Below, one piece after another: positions 1 through 7,708 of a stretch of 64,000 nt of DNA. Source of the DNA: Mucilaginibacter hurinus (GTDB taxonomy: Bacteria > Bacteroidota > Bacteroidia > Sphingobacteriales > Sphingobacteriaceae); NCBI RefSeq assembly GCF_003324525.1, contig NZ_QGDC01000001.1:620001-684000 (forward strand), in the 5' to 3' direction. Both the position numbers and the translations under genes were made by a program. Every line of letters starts with the position of its first letter. The first letter of the stretch is position 1. Below the pieces are notes generated by a model that had not been told where the DNA came from, ran no database searches, and worked only from the letters and a program-made list of their open reading frames with translations.

Positions 1-660
1 GGCTTCCAGATAGTTATCATAGCTATCCGCTGATATATTAGTTAACACTTCCAGCCTGCTGATATACGCGTTTAATCCCTGCAAACTATCTGCGTTCATA
101 GCATTATCCGGCCTGAAGGTGGGTAATACCATCACCGCCGCACCGCTATTTTTTATTTGCTGATGATACTCCAGGCTATCTAAAGGGTCATCGGTGGTAC
201 ATATCACCTCTACGTTACTCTTTTTAATAAGGCTGCGCACGCTGTATTCCGGCGTTAGCAATTTAGCTGAGCATTCATCATAAATAGGATCGGCCGTTGC
301 AGGCGATAAAAGTTGCTGAACGTTAAAGTACCGCTGCAGCTCGAGATGTGTCCAATGGTATAGCGGATTGCGTAATGTATAGGGTATAGTTTCAGCCCAT
401 TTTACAAATTTCTCCTGATCACTCTTATCCCCCGTTATGTAGGCTTCATTTACACCGTTCGCCCGCATGGCACGCCACTTGTAATGGTCGTCGTAAAGCC
501 ATATATGCGTTAGATTCCTGAAGTTGATGTCGCCGGCTATTTGATCTGGCGGAAGGTGCGAGTGATAATCAATAATGGGCATACCCGCGGCGTACTCGTG
601 GTATAGTACCCGCGCAGTTTTCGTTTTCAGTAAAAAATCATCGTCAAGGAAATTCTTCAT
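1..660 (-). CDS. uxaC: Glucuronate isomerase UxaC, N-terminal part
   Basis: Reads on the minus strand from an ATG at 660 and runs off the left edge, so only about the first 220 residues are present. The early part contains PIIDYHSHL, the metal-binding HxH motif expected near the N terminus of UxaC, followed by the family's typical W-R-A-M-R-A-N-G-V segment. UxaC isomerises D-glucuronate or D-galacturonate to the ketohexuronate in the cytoplasm. It lies directly downstream of uxuA in the same direction with a gap of 32 bases, so the two probably form a hexuronate catabolic operon. It is on the chromosomal side of the tRNA and not part of the mobile element. Confidence is high from the motif and the neighbour. 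Confidence 0.88.
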   Translation of the reverse strand, partial: MKNFLDDDFLLKTKTARVLYHEYAAGMPIIDYHSHLPPDQIAGDINFRNLTHIWLYDDHYKWRAMRANGVNEAYITGDKSDQEKFVKWAETIPYTLRNPLYHWTHLELQRYFNVQQLLSPATADPIYDECSAKLLTPEYSVRSLIKKSNVEVICTTDDPLDSLEYHQQIKNSGAAVMVLPTFRPDNAMNADSLQGLNAYISRLEVLTNISADSYDNYLEA

Positions 661-692
661 GGCTGAATAGCGATATCCGCAGCAATATTAAG

Positions 693-1907
693 CTAATTTA
701 AATTGGATATATTATCAAATAACGTCGATTTTATGCCAATTTCTAACCCCCGCAATTCTGCGAGACCTTTTAACCGGCCTATAATTGAGTAGCCTGGGTA
801 GGTATTGTAATTAAAATCGTCAAGCAGTTTGTGGCCATGATCCGGCCGCATAGGTATGGCTATGTCATCCCGGCCTGCTATCTTCCTTTTTTGTTGTTCC
901 AGTATAATATTTTTCATTACAGCATACATATCGGTGCTGCCGGCAAGGTGGTCATCCTCGTAAAAGCTGCCGTCGGCTTCGCGGCGCACGTTACGCAGGT
1001 GTAAAAAGTGTATATGCTGTCCCAGCCGGCTTACAATGCCGGGCAGGTCGTTATCGCCACGCGCACCTAATGAACCGGTGCAAAACGTAATGCCATTGCT
1101 TGGCGAAGGATATGCATTGACCAGAAACTCCAGGTCTTTTTCTGTGGATACCACACGCGGCAAACCCAGTATGGGAAACGGCGGATCATCCGGGTGAATA
1201 CACATTTTTATCCCGGCTTCTTCAGCTCCAGGAATAATACCCTTTAAAAAATAGGCCAGGTTATCTTTTAGCGCCGCGGCATCAGTAGTAGCGGTGTAGC
1301 GTTGTAAGTGCGCCTTAAATTCGGGTATAGTGTACACCTTATTGGTGCCTGGTAAACCTGCCAAAATATTATTTGTCAAATCATGTACCTGCTTTTCGTC
1401 CAGCTTATCCAGGTATGCTTTAGCGGCCTGCTGCTGCGCAGGCGTGAAATCTTTTTCGGCACCGTCCCGGCCCAGAATATACAAGTCAAAAGCTGCTACG
1501 GCGGCCACATCAAACCTTAACGCCGAAGCGTTGTTGGCCAGGCGGTAATCAAGATCAGTGCGGGTCCAGTCGAGCACGGGCATAAAATTGTAGCATACTA
1601 TTTTTATTCCTGCTGCGGATAGGTTTTTTAGCGTAGCCACGTAATTCTCAATATACCGGTCGCGTCCCGGACCGGCAGTTTTAATATCCTCGTGGATATT
1701 CACGCTTTCTACAACATCCCAGGTAAGCCCGGCGTCTTCAATCATCTGCTTCCGCTGCTGTATCTCGTCGATGCTCCACACATCGCCGCTGGGAATGTGG
1801 TACAACGAGGTAACAATACCGGTAGCGCCGGTTTGCAAAATGGCTTGCAGGGTAACAGGGTCTGACGGCCCGAACCAGCGGAAAGTTTGCAATAAATTAT
1901 CGATCAT
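693..1907 (-). CDS. uxuA: Mannonate dehydratase UxuA
   Basis: A 404-residue protein, a normal length for UxuA. The start (QTFRWFGPSDPVTL) and the segments VVESVNIHEDIK, MCIHPDDPPFPILGLPRVV and PMRPDHGHKLLDD are characteristic of the family; the last two supply metal-binding and catalytic residues. The enzyme dehydrates D-mannonate to 2-keto-3-deoxygluconate in glucuronate breakdown. uxaC lies directly downstream, giving consecutive pathway steps. The ATG at 1907 sits just before the conserved N terminus. The 240 bases between this gene and the tRNA should hold its promoter, but I could not identify one convincingly. Confidence 0.95.
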   Translation of the reverse strand: MIDNLLQTFRWFGPSDPVTLQAILQTGATGIVTSLYHIPSGDVWSIDEIQQRKQMIEDAGLTWDVVESVNIHEDIKTAGPGRDRYIENYVATLKNLSAAGIKIVCYNFMPVLDWTRTDLDYRLANNASALRFDVAAVAAFDLYILGRDGAEKDFTPAQQQAAKAYLDKLDEKQVHDLTNNILAGLPGTNKVYTIPEFKAHLQRYTATTDAAALKDNLAYFLKGIIPGAEEAGIKMCIHPDDPPFPILGLPRVVSTEKDLEFLVNAYPSPSNGITFCTGSLGARGDNDLPGIVSRLGQHIHFLHLRNVRREADGSFYEDDHLAGSTDMYAVMKNIILEQQKRKIAGRDDIAIPMRPDHGHKLLDDFNYNTYPGYSIIGRLKGLAELRGLEIGIKSTLFDNISNLN

Positions 1908-2104
1908 CTTATAATGAAATTAGGCTATTTACTGGACAATAATGTATGAGGTATGGCTATGGCGACGAAAATAATGTAAATTATAATTGATGTTGCAAAA
2001 GCCTCAACTTTTTTACGTAACAGGTAATCCAAACATTAATAATGAGTTATACCCCGAAACAAGGCTGCAGCTATAAAAAACTAAAGTTTTTTATAAAAAA
2101 GTGC

Positions 2105-2134
2105 TTGTGTAATACAAAAACCTGAGTATATTTG
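2105..2134 (+). promoter_or_regulatory. Putative promoter of tRNA-Asp
   Basis: TATATTTG at 2127-2134 matches the Bacteroidetes -7 element TAnnTTTG. A TTGTG lies 17 bases upstream at 2105-2109, near the expected position of the -33 TTTG element. Transcription would begin about 7 bases before the mature 5' end of the tRNA. Confidence 0.6.
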
Positions 2135-2147
2135 CCAACCCAAAAAC

Positions 2148-2224
2148 GGAGTGGTAGTTCAGCTGGTTAGAATACATGCCTGTCACGCATGGGGTCGCGG
2201 GTTCGAGTCCCGTCCATTCCGCCA
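2148..2224 (+). tRNA. tRNA-Asp (anticodon GTC), CCA encoded
   Basis: The acceptor arm GGAGTGG (2148-2154) pairs with CCATTCC before discriminator G at 2221 (one G-T wobble). The anticodon stem CATGC/GCATG encloses loop CTGTCAC with anticodon GTC at 2182-2184. The T-arm is GGGTTCGAGTCCC. CCA is encoded at 2222-2224. It is followed by a strong terminator and, 0.5 kb on, an integrase pointing away. This is the usual layout of a mobile element integrated at a tRNA 3' end, so the gene's 3' part is probably the attachment site and remains intact after insertion. Confidence 0.95.
2204..2224 (+). other. Putative attL core (3' end of tRNA-Asp)
   Basis: Inferred only from position. Tyrosine integrases of elements beside a tRNA commonly recombine in the T-arm/3' end of the gene, and here the integrase lies immediately downstream. 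No second copy of this segment was noticed elsewhere in the window, so attR is presumably beyond 64 kb and the core cannot be defined here. Confidence 0.35.
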
Positions 2225-2246
2225 AAAGAGCCGCAAGGCACATCAA

Positions 2247-2280
2247 AAGCGCTTAGATTACTGGTCTAAGCGCTTTTTTT
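2247..2280 (+). terminator. Rho-independent terminator of tRNA-Asp
   Basis: A perfect 11-bp hairpin: AAGCGCTTAGA (2247-2257) pairs with TCTAAGCGCTT (2265-2275) across a 7-nt loop and runs into seven T (2274-2280). Confidence 0.9.
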
Positions 2281-2336
2281 ATACCCAAAATTCTGCATAT
2301 CACCTCAGCATTTATGACTCATCCAGGGACCTATCC

Positions 2337-2611
2337 GGTGACTGGTTCAGAACACCTAATTTAGTCACCAAATCAATGATTAACTGTCTGTATATCAATT
2401 ATTTGAAATCATAAAATTTGGCCTCAAAAGACCTCATTTTATATCAAATTTTTGGTTTAAAAAAGGCAATAGATCAGGACTAAGATCGGATGCGTTTTAA
2501 TGGCCTCAGTCCCGTTTGGTCCGAGGGTTCGGGACCCGCCGAAATTGGTCAAAAAACTGGTTTTGGTGACTAACTCGGTGACCTATTTTAGCATTTCAAA
2601 ATAGGTCACCG
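2337..2611. repeat. Cluster of GGTGAC sites and a 14-bp palindrome in the ICE left end
   Basis: The 495 bases between the tRNA and the integrase hold no gene but contain repeated GGTGAC(T/C) motifs: GGTGACT at 2337-2343 with its inverse AGTCACC at 2363-2369, GGTGACT at 2565-2571, and a perfect 14-bp inverted repeat from CGGTGACCTATTTT (2576-2589) to its complement at 2598-2611, with an 8-nt spacer and no following T-run. Their place beside the integrase suggests arm-type binding sites for integrase or excisionase. That role is inferred; the repeats themselves are plain in the sequence. Confidence 0.6.
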
Positions 2612-2719
2612 AACAGGTAGTTAATGAATTGATTTTAAAGCACTTGAATAAGTTTAAAAGAGTCATGAAAAGCGAGTTTTCGTGACCAGATCATTTATCA
2701 GGTTTTAAAATTCATTAAA

Positions 2720-3982
2720 ATGAAAAATGCACAGAAATTTTCAGTCCTGATCTGGGCTGATAGAAGAAAAACAGATTCACAGGGTATGGTACCGCTTTAT
2801 GCCCGCATTACCTATTTAAGCAAACGCTGCGAAGTTTCACTCGGCAGAAAGGTCGATCCAAAAAAATGGGATTCAGAAACCGGTTACCTAAAAGGTAACG
2901 GTTCAGAAGTTAGGGATGTCAACACCCAGATCATGGAGGCGACCAATGAGATAAGAAGGGCCTTCGACGATCTTAAAAGGACAGAAGACTTCATTACGGC
3001 AGAGAAGATCAAGCAAAAATATACCGGTGAAGGCACTATTCACCGCATGTTGCTGGAGGTTTTCGATGAACACAATAGTAATTTGGAAAAGCTATTGGAA
3101 AAGGATTTCGTCAGGGCAACGCTAACCAAATATAAAACGGTACGAAAGAAGACTGCAGAGTACATCCAATGGCGCTACAATAAACCGGACGTCTATCTGG
3201 AGTCTATTGATTATTCATTTGTCACAGGGCTTGAAATGTACCTTAAAACGGAGGATAAGATCGAGCATAATACAGCCATGAGGTATATAAAGAACTTGAA
3301 AAAGATCATTAACCTCGCTGTCAATAATCAATGGATGAGTCACAATCCATTTAATCTGTTCAAGTGCACTTATAATAAAGTGAACCGTGTAGAATTGGAA
3401 TGGGAGGAGCTCAACCAGTTGGCCGACTATAATTTTAAAGTTAAACGCCTGGCCGAAGTACGCGATACCTTTTTGTTTTGCTGCTACACGGGTTATGCTT
3501 TTGTCGATGTAGATAAGCTTACACCACAGCACGTTGTTTCCGGTGCCGATGGTGTAACCTGGATCAAAACTACGCGCACAAAAACTGCGATAGAAGCCAA
3601 TGTCCCTTTAATACCGCAGGCCATAGCAATTATCGAACGGTATTCAGAACATGATACCCGGATAATTGAAAACAAGCTGCTTCCTGTAAAAAGCAATCAG
3701 AAAATGAATGCTTATTTAAAAGAGATAGGTGACCTTGCCGGTATTGAAAAAGTGCTGACCACGCACATCGCCAGGCACACTTTCGCTACAACCGTAACCC
3801 TTGAAAATGATGTACCATTGGAAACGGTCAGCAGGATGCTTGGCCATACCAAATTGACAACTACCCAGATCTATGCTAAAATGAAAGATAAAAAGGTCAA
3901 CCGCGATATGCAGGCATTGAAGGTGCGCTTGCAAGTTAATGCTGAAATAGTTGATGAAAAATTAGAGGAGGAATTGGTATGA
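2720..3982 (+). CDS. int: Tyrosine recombinase / ICE integrase
   Basis: A 420-residue site-specific recombinase of the Bacteroidetes phage_int_SAM_5 type. An N-terminal arm-binding region and a SAM-like core-binding domain (about residues 105-210) precede the catalytic domain. Visible catalytic residues include H-I-A-R-H (about 349-353), L-G-H (about 376) and the nucleophile Y385 in QIYAKM. At the usual Arg-I position the sequence is TGYAFVD instead of TGLR; a replaced Arg is also known in the CTnDOT integrase group. It should integrate and excise the element at the adjacent tRNA-Asp. The next gene overlaps its stop by 4 bases (ATGA), so the two are translationally coupled. Confidence 0.93.
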   Translation: MKNAQKFSVLIWADRRKTDSQGMVPLYARITYLSKRCEVSLGRKVDPKKWDSETGYLKGNGSEVRDVNTQIMEATNEIRRAFDDLKRTEDFITAEKIKQKYTGEGTIHRMLLEVFDEHNSNLEKLLEKDFVRATLTKYKTVRKKTAEYIQWRYNKPDVYLESIDYSFVTGLEMYLKTEDKIEHNTAMRYIKNLKKIINLAVNNQWMSHNPFNLFKCTYNKVNRVELEWEELNQLADYNFKVKRLAEVRDTFLFCCYTGYAFVDVDKLTPQHVVSGADGVTWIKTTRTKTAIEANVPLIPQAIAIIERYSEHDTRIIENKLLPVKSNQKMNAYLKEIGDLAGIEKVLTTHIARHTFATTVTLENDVPLETVSRMLGHTKLTTTQIYAKMKDKKVNRDMQALKVRLQVNAEIVDEKLEEELV

Positions 3983-4998
3983 GCGAGATCATTTTAATAA
4001 ATGAGATCAAAGGTCTAATTGAAGGTGCCAGAATCTCAGCAGCCCGAGCAATTGATCATGAAAGAGTAGTTATGTTCTGGCATATAGGTAAAAGGATTTT
4101 TGAAGAGGAACAACATGGCAAGGATCGCGCGGTTTATGGTGAGCGTTTAATACCATATTTGGCAGATGAACTAATGCCTCAATTTGGGAACGCATTTTCT
4201 GCAAGGAATTTAAATCACTTTAGACAATTTTATAGAACATTCCCAATTGTGTACGCACTGCGTACACAATTGACATGGACGCATTATCGGTCATTGCTAA
4301 GTGTGGAAGAAACTGAAAAGAGAGAGTTTTATATTCAAGAAACAGCAAAGAATAATTGGACCGCGAGACAGATGGATCGTCAAATAGGAAGCCAACTTTA
4401 TGAAAGACTTCTATTAAGCACAGATAAAGAAAAAGTATTAACTGTTGCACGTAACGAAAAGCAGCCTGATAAGCCACAGGACATTATTAAAGACCCAATG
4501 ATACTTGAATTTTTGGGACTTAAACCAGACGCCGCTTATTATGAAAAGGATCTCGAAAATGCACTGATCACCCATCTGCAAGAGTTCATGCTGGAGTTAG
4601 GTAATGGATTTTCTTTTGTCGCCCGTCAAAAGCGTATCCATCTGGATGGCGATGATTTTTTTGTTGATCTGGTGTTTTATAACAGGCTCTTGCAATGCTT
4701 TGTGATCATAGAGCTAAAAACCCACAAGATCACCCATCAGGACATTGGTCAACTACAGATGTATGTTAATTATTATGACCGCATTGAAAAACTGGCCCAT
4801 GAAACACCGACTGTCGGCATATTGTTATGTCTCGAAAAAAATGATACCGTCGTTAAATTTACCTTACCTGAAAAAAGCAATGTTTTTGCTTCAAAATACC
4901 AATTGTATCTTCCAACTGAAAACCAGTTAGCGACAGAAATGAATAAGGAGATCGGCAAACGGCAACCCCGAGAAGATATAGAAAGTAAAAGCCAATAA
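3979..4998 (+). CDS. DUF1016 (YhcG-type) PD-(D/E)XK nuclease-domain protein
   Basis: A 339-residue protein with the two-part DUF1016 layout. The N-terminal helical DUF1016_N domain includes VVMFWHIGKRI and QLTWTHYRSLL. The C-terminal PD-(D/E)XK-like domain, about residues 175-310, has DDFFVDLVFYNRLL followed by VIIELKT, giving the D...ExK catalytic pattern. Members are linked to mobile elements and sometimes to defence, but a reaction is not firmly established. The start overlaps the integrase stop by 4 bases. A perfect 13-bp palindrome lies inside the gene at 4244-4272 and encodes part of the conserved V-Y-A-L-R-T-Q-L stretch; see the repeat entries. Confidence 0.85.
   Translation: MSEIILINEIKGLIEGARISAARAIDHERVVMFWHIGKRIFEEEQHGKDRAVYGERLIPYLADELMPQFGNAFSARNLNHFRQFYRTFPIVYALRTQLTWTHYRSLLSVEETEKREFYIQETAKNNWTARQMDRQIGSQLYERLLLSTDKEKVLTVARNEKQPDKPQDIIKDPMILEFLGLKPDAAYYEKDLENALITHLQEFMLELGNGFSFVARQKRIHLDGDDFFVDLVFYNRLLQCFVIIELKTHKITHQDIGQLQMYVNYYDRIEKLAHETPTVGILLCLEKNDTVVKFTLPEKSNVFASKYQLYLPTENQLATEMNKEIGKRQPREDIESKSQ
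4245..4271 (+). repeat. Palindromic repeat, copy 1 (inside the DUF1016 gene)
   Basis: AATTGTG-TACG-CACTG-CGTA-CACAATT. The palindrome extends one base each side, giving 13-bp arms (4244-4256 and 4260-4272) around an ACT loop. It is the only copy within a reading frame. All four copies share the outer heptamers and the central CACTG, while the inner four bases differ yet remain largely self-complementary. Confidence 0.85.
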
Positions 4999-5011
4999 TA
5001 CCGTTCTACTC

Positions 5012-5038
5012 AATTGTGTCCGCAGTGTGGACACAATT
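5012..5038 (-). repeat. Palindromic repeat, copy 2
   Basis: On the plus strand AATTGTG-TCCG-CAGTG-TGGA-CACAATT, so CACTG lies on the minus strand. Complementarity extends outward to 16-bp arms (5006-5021 and 5029-5044). It lies between the stop of the DUF1016 gene and the convergent end of the next gene. There is no T-run after the hairpin. Confidence 0.85.
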
Positions 5039-5099
5039 GAGTAGCATAATAATGTCTGATCTGAATAATAGCGTTAGGCAAAGAATAATAGCGGTGAAA

Positions 5100-5942
5100 C
5101 TACTTCTTAAAAACGCTATCTGGCTTCCGTGGGAGCGGAACCTTTCCGGCTCTTACGATGGAATCTAACTTACGATTCAATCTATCAAGTTCTGTTCTCA
5201 TCTTCACTAATTGCGTATCCTTTCGTGCAGATGATGACAAGATCTTATCGCGAAGGCTACTATCACCCATGGTCACATGCATTTGCTGAACTTTATTTTC
5301 TTCTTTCTTAATTACTGGGACCGCTAAGAAGAATACACAGGAAATAATGGTAAAGAATATGCCATAGCCAAGCATGACCCTCGCACCTTTTAAGATATCG
5401 GCTGTGTTATCAGCAACAGTTTGGTTATAAACTGTGCAAGTCAGGATCTCAGCTGTTACCGTGTTCCTGCTTTTCGGTACGGGCTCGGTATCTGCCTCAA
5501 AATTGAACATAGCGTCAATAAACAATACCTTCTGATGTTTAATGCTGATGCAGCGAAGGGATATGATGATCGCAAGCGTCAGACAAAACAGGGAAAGGAT
5601 CACAAAAAGCTTAAACCAACCAGCTATCTCGGTGCTTAAAAAGTAGATCAGAATGGCTGAAACAGCTGATATATAGGTCAGCAATTTAAATCCTTTCTCC
5701 TCCAGCGCGTCGATGCGTTTCGTCGATTCTCTGTACATCTCCATCGCGACCTCATAGGTATAACTTTGATCATCCTGAAAATGGGATGCTTCAAACTTTT
5801 TTGGTGGCAGTTTGGCATGTTGATGTGGAACTAAGGCATGCTTTAATATTTCAAGATTGCCGCAAAACTCTTTCCAGATGGCTCTGAACATCTTTTTTTC
5901 CGGATCGACCAGCGGTGATTGATATTCACTTTGCCTGCTCAT
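5100..5942 (-). CDS. Three-helix membrane protein of the peptide-modification operon
   Basis: A 280-residue protein. A soluble N terminus (1-70) is followed by an amphipathic stretch, two adjacent transmembrane helices (about 88-104 and 108-129), a loop of about 60 residues, a third helix (about 190-211) and a charged C-terminal coiled coil (about 220-275). A D-x-L-E-x-K-G-x-K-L-L segment just before the first helix and the 2+1 helix layout resemble the Pycsar-effector membrane domain (PycTM/DUF5706). That likeness is judged by eye and is not proof. Its start overlaps the ATP-grasp stop by 4 bases, so it belongs to that operon. It could serve in export, immunity or as a membrane effector. Confidence 0.6.
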   Translation of the reverse strand: MSRQSEYQSPLVDPEKKMFRAIWKEFCGNLEILKHALVPHQHAKLPPKKFEASHFQDDQSYTYEVAMEMYRESTKRIDALEEKGFKLLTYISAVSAILIYFLSTEIAGWFKLFVILSLFCLTLAIIISLRCISIKHQKVLFIDAMFNFEADTEPVPKSRNTVTAEILTCTVYNQTVADNTADILKGARVMLGYGIFFTIISCVFFLAVPVIKKEENKVQQMHVTMGDSSLRDKILSSSARKDTQLVKMRTELDRLNRKLDSIVRAGKVPLPRKPDSVFKK

Positions 5943-6880
5943 AGTAATTCTGCTAATAGTTTGCCGGATATATCCATACCTAATTCATTTTCAAGCCATA
6001 CCCACTCCCCGACAGGGTTGATCTCCAGAAATATATATTCGCCGTCAGGCGTAAGGATAAGATCGATCGCAGAATAAACCATTCCAAAAAAGGCATTTAA
6101 TTCCAGTAACTTATTCTCCAGACTTGGCGGCAATTGAGTTATTTCGTAATGCTTTTTAATGTCTGGCTTCCGCCAATCCACATCGTTCCCTTCTTTGGTG
6201 ATTTTTACTGCGAAGACATGCTGGCTAACGGTCGTTACCCGAATGTCGGCACTGTTGGAGATCTTGTTTTGAAGAAATACCGGGGTATCAAAAGTTTCTG
6301 CCAGATCAAGATCACCGAATTCAGCCGGACTGATCGATGTGGTGTAAATTGAATAGGTGATATCAGTTAACACCTGCAAACCGTTTGATACCGGTTTGAT
6401 GATCGAGGACCGGTTCCCGTTTAGAAATCCAAGCGCTTTCTGGCGGCTGTTCGTTATAAGTGACCTTGGTATTTTTAGCCCCATACGTGACGCGGTATGC
6501 AGCTGATACAGTTTACGTTCAGCGACATGAGTGGCGAACATCGGATTTATCCATTTCGCGTCAGAGAACGTCAGGTAAAGACCTTCAAAAAAATGTTTTC
6601 GCTCATTATTAAGATAGGGCCGATCCTCATCGGTTACCGGCGTATTAAATTTCGATGGCACCCGTTTAAACAGGACCGAAGTAACCTGCGAGAGATCAAA
6701 GACCGTATTTTCTATGATGCAGCGGGTTATTCCGGCCGGGTCAACTTCAAACTCTATCAGACCGATATCCTCCGAGTTGATCCGCAGGTAGTTCAAATGG
6801 TGCTGCCTGTATCTTTCTATCAGGTATTCGACGCTGATATCATCGCGGTTGGTTAAAAATAAGGTCCGGGGTTTTACCAT
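5939..6880 (-). CDS. ATP-grasp peptide ligase of the graspetide (MvdD-like) type
   Basis: A 313-residue RimK-like ATP-grasp enzyme. The N-terminal part (LFLTNRDDISVEYLI, then RINSEDI and VLFKR) matches the pre-ATP-grasp domain of the MvdD/grasp-with-spasm maturases. The C terminus has the metal-binding E-I-N-P-x-G-E-W motif at about 286-293. Such enzymes link Ser, Thr or Lys side chains to Asp or Glu side chains of a precursor peptide using ATP. Three small precursor-like genes lie immediately upstream, the last overlapping this start by one base, and the membrane gene overlaps its stop. No radical-SAM/SPASM partner is present. The family call is secure; the substrate is inferred from the neighbours. 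Confidence 0.85.
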   Translation of the reverse strand: MVKPRTLFLTNRDDISVEYLIERYRQHHLNYLRINSEDIGLIEFEVDPAGITRCIIENTVFDLSQVTSVLFKRVPSKFNTPVTDEDRPYLNNERKHFFEGLYLTFSDAKWINPMFATHVAERKLYQLHTASRMGLKIPRSLITNSRQKALGFLNGNRSSIIKPVSNGLQVLTDITYSIYTTSISPAEFGDLDLAETFDTPVFLQNKISNSADIRVTTVSQHVFAVKITKEGNDVDWRKPDIKKHYEITQLPPSLENKLLELNAFFGMVYSAIDLILTPDGEYIFLEINPVGEWVWLENELGMDISGKLLAELL

Positions 6881-7095
6881 TAAGATTGGGAATATTCTGA
6901 TGCGTCCACAGCCTCCCGGGAACGTGTCATCATGGTTGAATAGTTGTAGGCGAAGCCATCACGATGCCCGATTTCATGCGTCCCAGAAAGAATGGAATAA
7001 TTACCTTCTGGAATTTCCGGTGGTTCAGACATATCCTCATTTCTAAAATGCAGTATCGGATGGCTTGAAATATTTTTAGAGCTCACTGTTTTCAA
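6880..7095 (-). CDS. Putative graspetide precursor peptide 3
   Basis: A 71-residue peptide sharing three blocks with its two neighbours: HPILHFR near the N terminus, NYSILSGTH in the middle, and a final 15-residue block TRSREAVDASEYSQS that begins 15 residues from the end in all three peptides. The block offers Thr/Ser donors and Glu/Asp acceptors (E5, D8, E11), as expected of an omega-ester or amide cross-linked core. Its start overlaps the end of precursor 2 by 20 bases and its stop touches the ligase start, so the operon is tightly coupled. Confidence 0.75.
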   Translation of the reverse strand: MKTVSSKNISSHPILHFRNEDMSEPPEIPEGNYSILSGTHEIGHRDGFAYNYSTMMTRSREAVDASEYSQS

Positions 7096-7270
7096 CGGTA
7101 TCGATCGCCTCGCGGGTTTTTGTTTGCATGGAATTGGTAAATTCAGAACTTAAATTTCCATTAACACCTTGATCATGCAGGCCCGTAAAAAGATCATAAG
7201 TTATATTAGTCTCTTGGCCACATTCAAGGGCCCTGGCCCTGAATATTAATATTGGATCTGTACTTTTCAT
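7076..7270 (-). CDS. Putative graspetide precursor peptide 2
   Basis: A 64-residue peptide with the shared leader motif DPILIFR, the middle block TYDLFTGLH and the C-terminal block TKTREAIDTVENSEL. The Lys in this core could form an amide link instead of an ester. It lies one base after precursor 1 and overlaps precursor 3. The leader blocks are conserved while the linker between them and the core is not, the pattern expected of leader-guided precursors. Confidence 0.75.
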   Translation of the reverse strand: MKSTDPILIFRARALECGQETNITYDLFTGLHDQGVNGNLSSEFTNSMQTKTREAIDTVENSEL

Positions 7271-7271
7271 T

Positions 7272-7478
7272 TTATTGTCCTGAACTTTCTGTTGAGTCAG
7301 TAGCTTCCCTTGTCAGCGTTACCAAGGTTCGGGTATTATAGAAATTGAACTTGGTCCCGGGATCATTAGGCATCGCGATATGCTCCCCTTGTATCATATC
7401 ATAACTTAAAGGCTCCTGGTCAATAATAGTGTCCGACGCTCTCCGGAAGTTAAGGATAGGGTTTTTTAGGTTATTCAT
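7272..7478 (-). CDS. Putative graspetide precursor peptide 1
   Basis: A 68-residue peptide, first gene of the operon. Shared blocks are NPILNFR, SYDMIQGEH and the C-terminal TLTREATDSTESSGQ. An AGGAGA lies 6-7 bases before the ATG at 7478, a good ribosome-binding site by Bacteroidetes standards. An A+T-rich stretch upstream (7490-7550) is the probable promoter region, though no perfect TAnnTTTG was found. The consensus of the three cores is T-x-[TS]-R-E-A-x-D-x-x-E-x-S-x-x. Confidence 0.75.
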   Translation of the reverse strand: MNNLKNPILNFRRASDTIIDQEPLSYDMIQGEHIAMPNDPGTKFNFYNTRTLVTLTREATDSTESSGQ

Positions 7479-7605
7479 GATATCTCCTGTGAAATAATAA
7501 AATTAATAATACTTCGCGTCATTTTCATGATTAAATATAAGTGTTTAAATTTCTATCGGCCCCGATCCGCTGTCGAAGCGATAAAGACCTTGACAGCGTT
7601 AAAAG

Positions 7606-7632
7606 AATTGTGAACCCACTGCGTTCACAATT
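7606..7632 (+). repeat. Palindromic repeat, copy 3
   Basis: AATTGTG-AACC-CACTG-CGTT-CACAATT. The inner arms pair AAC with GTT and leave one C-C mismatch. It lies between the divergent graspetide operon and the DUF4365 gene. A separate 7-bp inverted repeat (CGCTGTC at 7568-7574, GACAGCG at 7592-7598) precedes it. Confidence 0.85.
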
Positions 7633-7708
7633 AGCCTCAAAAACTGACCGCCAATTTCAGCGATGGCCTTGTCAGATCAATGCTTCTTTTCATTAAATTC
7701 GCTTTAAG

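Noticed and set aside
2151..2414. 87-residue frame overlapping the tRNA
   Set aside because: It translates the tRNA and its terminator; tRNA structure explains the sequence.
2526..2542. A second tRNA
   Set aside because: Only a T-arm-like hairpin is present; no acceptor, D or anticodon arms fit around it.
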